From Chitinophaga sp. H8 (GTDB taxonomy: Bacteria > Bacteroidota > Bacteroidia > Chitinophagales > Chitinophagaceae), in the NCBI RefSeq assembly GCF_040567655.1, contig NZ_JBEXAC010000002.1, positions 124,001-188,000 on the forward strand: a DNA stretch of 64,000 nt, written 5' to 3'. Positions 62,268 to 64,000 of the stretch are shown in pieces. The translations under genes were made by a program, and so were the position numbers. The notes below the pieces were generated by a model that made no database searches, was not told the origin of the DNA, and saw nothing but the letters and a program-made list of their open reading frames with translations. Every line of letters begins with the position of its first letter. Position 1 is the first letter of the stretch.

Positions 62268-64000
62268 TTATCTTTTCTTCTTAGGTGTTGTTATTTCCTT
62301 ACAGCATTTTACCTGTGCATCTACTACTGCAATGTTTACCATGTTTACAATCTGCCTAACGGTACTGCCTAACTGCAGGATATGTACCGGTTTTTTCATC
62401 CCCAGCAGGATAGGTCCGATGGAATCAAATCCTGCCACTTCCTGCAGCAGGTTATATGCCACATTACCCGCTGCCAAGTTAGGGAAGATCAGGGTATTTA
62501 CCTCTCCTTCTATCAGCTCACTGAAAGGGTAATTATCTTTCAGGATTTCTTTATTAAAGGCCATCGCTGCCTGTATTTCCCCATCTACCACCAGGGTAGG
62601 ATCTTTTTGTTTCACGATTTCGCGGGCCTTGCTTACCAGCTGTGCCTCCGGTGTAGGGCTGGAGCCATAGTTGGAGTAAGATACCATGGCTATGCGCGGG
62701 GTGATATTGAAGGTCTTTACTTCTTTGGCTACCATCAGGGTAATATCGGCCAGTTCTTCTGCGGTAGGATTAAAGTTGACCGTAGTATCTGCCAGGAATA
62801 ACGGTCCGCGTTTGGTATTGATGATATACATCCCTGCCACACGTTTGGCCCCTGCCTCCATGCCTATTACCTGCAGTGCCGGGCGGATTGTATCCGGGTA
62901 TTTACGGGTAAGGCCGGAAATCAGTGCATCCGCCTCTCCGGTTTCTACCATCATACAACCGAAGTAGTTACGTTCCCGCATTACCTTTTTGGCTTCATAG
63001 AGATTAAAGCCCTTACGCTGCCGTTTCGCAAAGAAAAGCTCTCCGTACTCATGGCGCTTTTCATGCATGCTGTCGGCTTTTGGATCAATGATTACGGTAT
63101 CATCCAGCTCAATCGCATTTTCTGCGGCCAGGCGGCGTATACGTGATTCACTGCCCAATAATATCGGAATGGCAATCCCTTCATCCCTTACCACGATAGC
63201 TGCTTTCAGCACTTTCAGGTTATCAGCTTCCGCAAATACCACCTTACGCGGATCTTTACGGGCTTTGGAACCAATCACGCGGAACAGGTGATTATCCAGT
63301 CCCAGGCGGCCATTCAACTGTTCAATATAAGCATCCCAGTCGGTGATAGGCTTTTGTGCCACACCACTTTCCATAGCTGCTTTTGCAACCGCAGGCGCTA
63401 CCGTGCTCAGCAAACGCGGGTCCAGCGGCTTGGGAATAATATAGGTAGGGCTGAAATAAATGCTTCTTTCGTTATAGGCCATGTTCACAATATCCGGAAC
63501 AGACGACTTGGCCAGGTCGGCCAGGGCTCTTACTGCAGCCAGTTTCATCGCTTCATTGATCTGCGTAGCTCTTACATCCAGCGCACCACGGAAGATATAG
63601 GGGAATCCCAATACGTTATTTACCTGGTTAGGATAATCAGAGCGGCCTGTAGCCATGATTACATCCGGCCGGGCAGCAATGGCAGTTTCGTAGGCAATTT
63701 CAGGATCAGGATTGGCCATCGCAAAAACAATCGGCTGCTTAGCCATGCTCTTGATCATTTCCGGTGTTACTACATTGCCCACAGACAGGCCCAGGAACAC
63801 ATCCGCACCTTTCATAGCCGCTGCCAGATCGGTTACTTTCGATGTGGTAGCAAACTGCATATGCATATCCGTCAGGTCTGTGCGCGACTTATTCAGCACA
63901 CCGTTTTTATCAAACAGGATAAAGTTTTCCGGTTTGGCGCCCAATGCTACATACAGCTTTACACAAGCCATGGCGGCAGCACCAGCGCCATTTACCACCA
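62268..64000 (-). CDS. maeB: NADP-type malic enzyme with phosphotransacetylase-like C-terminal domain (N-terminus cut)
   Basis: About 577 residues are inside the window; the N-terminal part lies to the right. The visible portion begins in the nucleotide-binding domain (VNGAGAAAMACVKLYVALG, with the GAGAA glycine pattern) and continues with FAMANPDPEI and ATGRSDYPNQVNNVLGFP, both malic enzyme blocks. From about residue 240 it is a phosphate acetyl/butyryl-transferase-like domain (RKVVFAEADNLKVLKAA, SYSNYGSSPTPEAQL, NTLIFPNLAAGNVAYNLLQ). This fusion is the MaeB type, which converts malate to pyruvate and CO2; the PTA-like part is regulatory. It ends in a strong terminator. Confidence 0.95.
   Translation of the reverse strand, partial: VVNGAGAAAMACVKLYVALGAKPENFILFDKNGVLNKSRTDLTDMHMQFATTSKVTDLAAAMKGADVFLGLSVGNVVTPEMIKSMAKQPIVFAMANPDPEIAYETAIAARPDVIMATGRSDYPNQVNNVLGFPYIFRGALDVRATQINEAMKLAAVRALADLAKSSVPDIVNMAYNERSIYFSPTYIIPKPLDPRLLSTVAPAVAKAAMESGVAQKPITDWDAYIEQLNGRLGLDNHLFRVIGSKARKDPRKVVFAEADNLKVLKAAIVVRDEGIAIPILLGSESRIRRLAAENAIELDDTVIIDPKADSMHEKRHEYGELFFAKRQRKGFNLYEAKKVMRERNYFGCMMVETGEADALISGLTRKYPDTIRPALQVIGMEAGAKRVAGMYIINTKRGPLFLADTTVNFNPTAEELADITLMVAKEVKTFNITPRIAMVSYSNYGSSPTPEAQLVSKAREIVKQKDPTLVVDGEIQAAMAFNKEILKDNYPFSELIEGEVNTLIFPNLAAGNVAYNLLQEVAGFDSIGPILLGMKKPVHILQLGSTVRQIVNMVNIAVVDAQVKCCKEITTPKKKR

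Overview
The window is a gene-dense stretch of a Bacteroidota chromosome, most likely from the family Chitinophagaceae and close to Chitinophaga. This is inferred from protein character, with no database search. Supporting signs are a TonB-dependent receptor with an N-terminal carboxypeptidase-regulatory-like domain, a DUF3098 gene beside ftsX, an F-type ATPase a-subunit with a signal peptide and His/Ala-rich N-terminal extension, many outer-membrane proteins, almost no Shine-Dalgarno sequences, and repeated TAnnTTTG -7 promoter boxes upstream of genes. I see no rRNA, tRNA, CRISPR array, phage or insertion sequence. The two edge genes (a copper-type P-ATPase at 1 and a malic enzyme at 64000) are cut by the window.

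Layout. 1-6140: copper ATPase fragment, tsaE, alanine dehydrogenase, a secreted beta-barrel protein, uppP, DUF3098 and ftsX. 6284-13430: leuS; a three-gene minus-strand operon with a divergent Lgt-like membrane protein, a cysteine-rich radical SAM enzyme and a small membrane protein; an M23 peptidase; a secreted endonuclease/exonuclease/phosphatase-fold protein. 13484-25778: M28 peptidase, thioredoxin-tailed protein, ruvB, ruvC, two orphan OmpR-type regulators, DUF3108 with a flippase-like protein, HIT, greA, a 2-hydroxyacid dehydrogenase and rsmA. 25993-34890: pdxA, a TonB-dependent receptor with a small periplasmic partner, and atpB-E-F-H-A. 35074-42977: an ABC exporter, a large secreted protein with a possible His/Cys dyad, and a PhoB/PhoR-like pair facing an OprP-like porin. 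43078-51164: MBOAT/SGNH/SGNH O-acylation operon, glucosaminidase, aspS and a FAD oxidoreductase. 51294-64000: a 2026-residue alpha-2-macroglobulin, map, sucD, mlaF, mlaE, a divergent kinase-fold protein and malic enzyme.

Functional themes are translation and genome maintenance, energy metabolism, and above all the cell envelope. Envelope functions include undecaprenyl phosphate recycling, FtsX, Mla-type lipid transport, peptidoglycan hydrolysis, O-acylation, TonB uptake and A2M protease trapping.

The most unusual observations are:
- a family of long inverted repeats built on a 7-bp AGCT-rich period in four intergenic places, one of which sits symmetrically between two divergent promoters;
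- a 263-bp tandem duplication at the atpF/atpH junction that leaves an atpF tail and an atpH start as remnants;
- the Lgt-like/radical SAM operon, in which catalytic Lgt positions are replaced;
- an A2M protein carrying a SusC-like TonB-box sequence;
- an unannotated kinase-like protein next to mlaEF;
- a caspase-like His/Cys signature in a large secreted protein.
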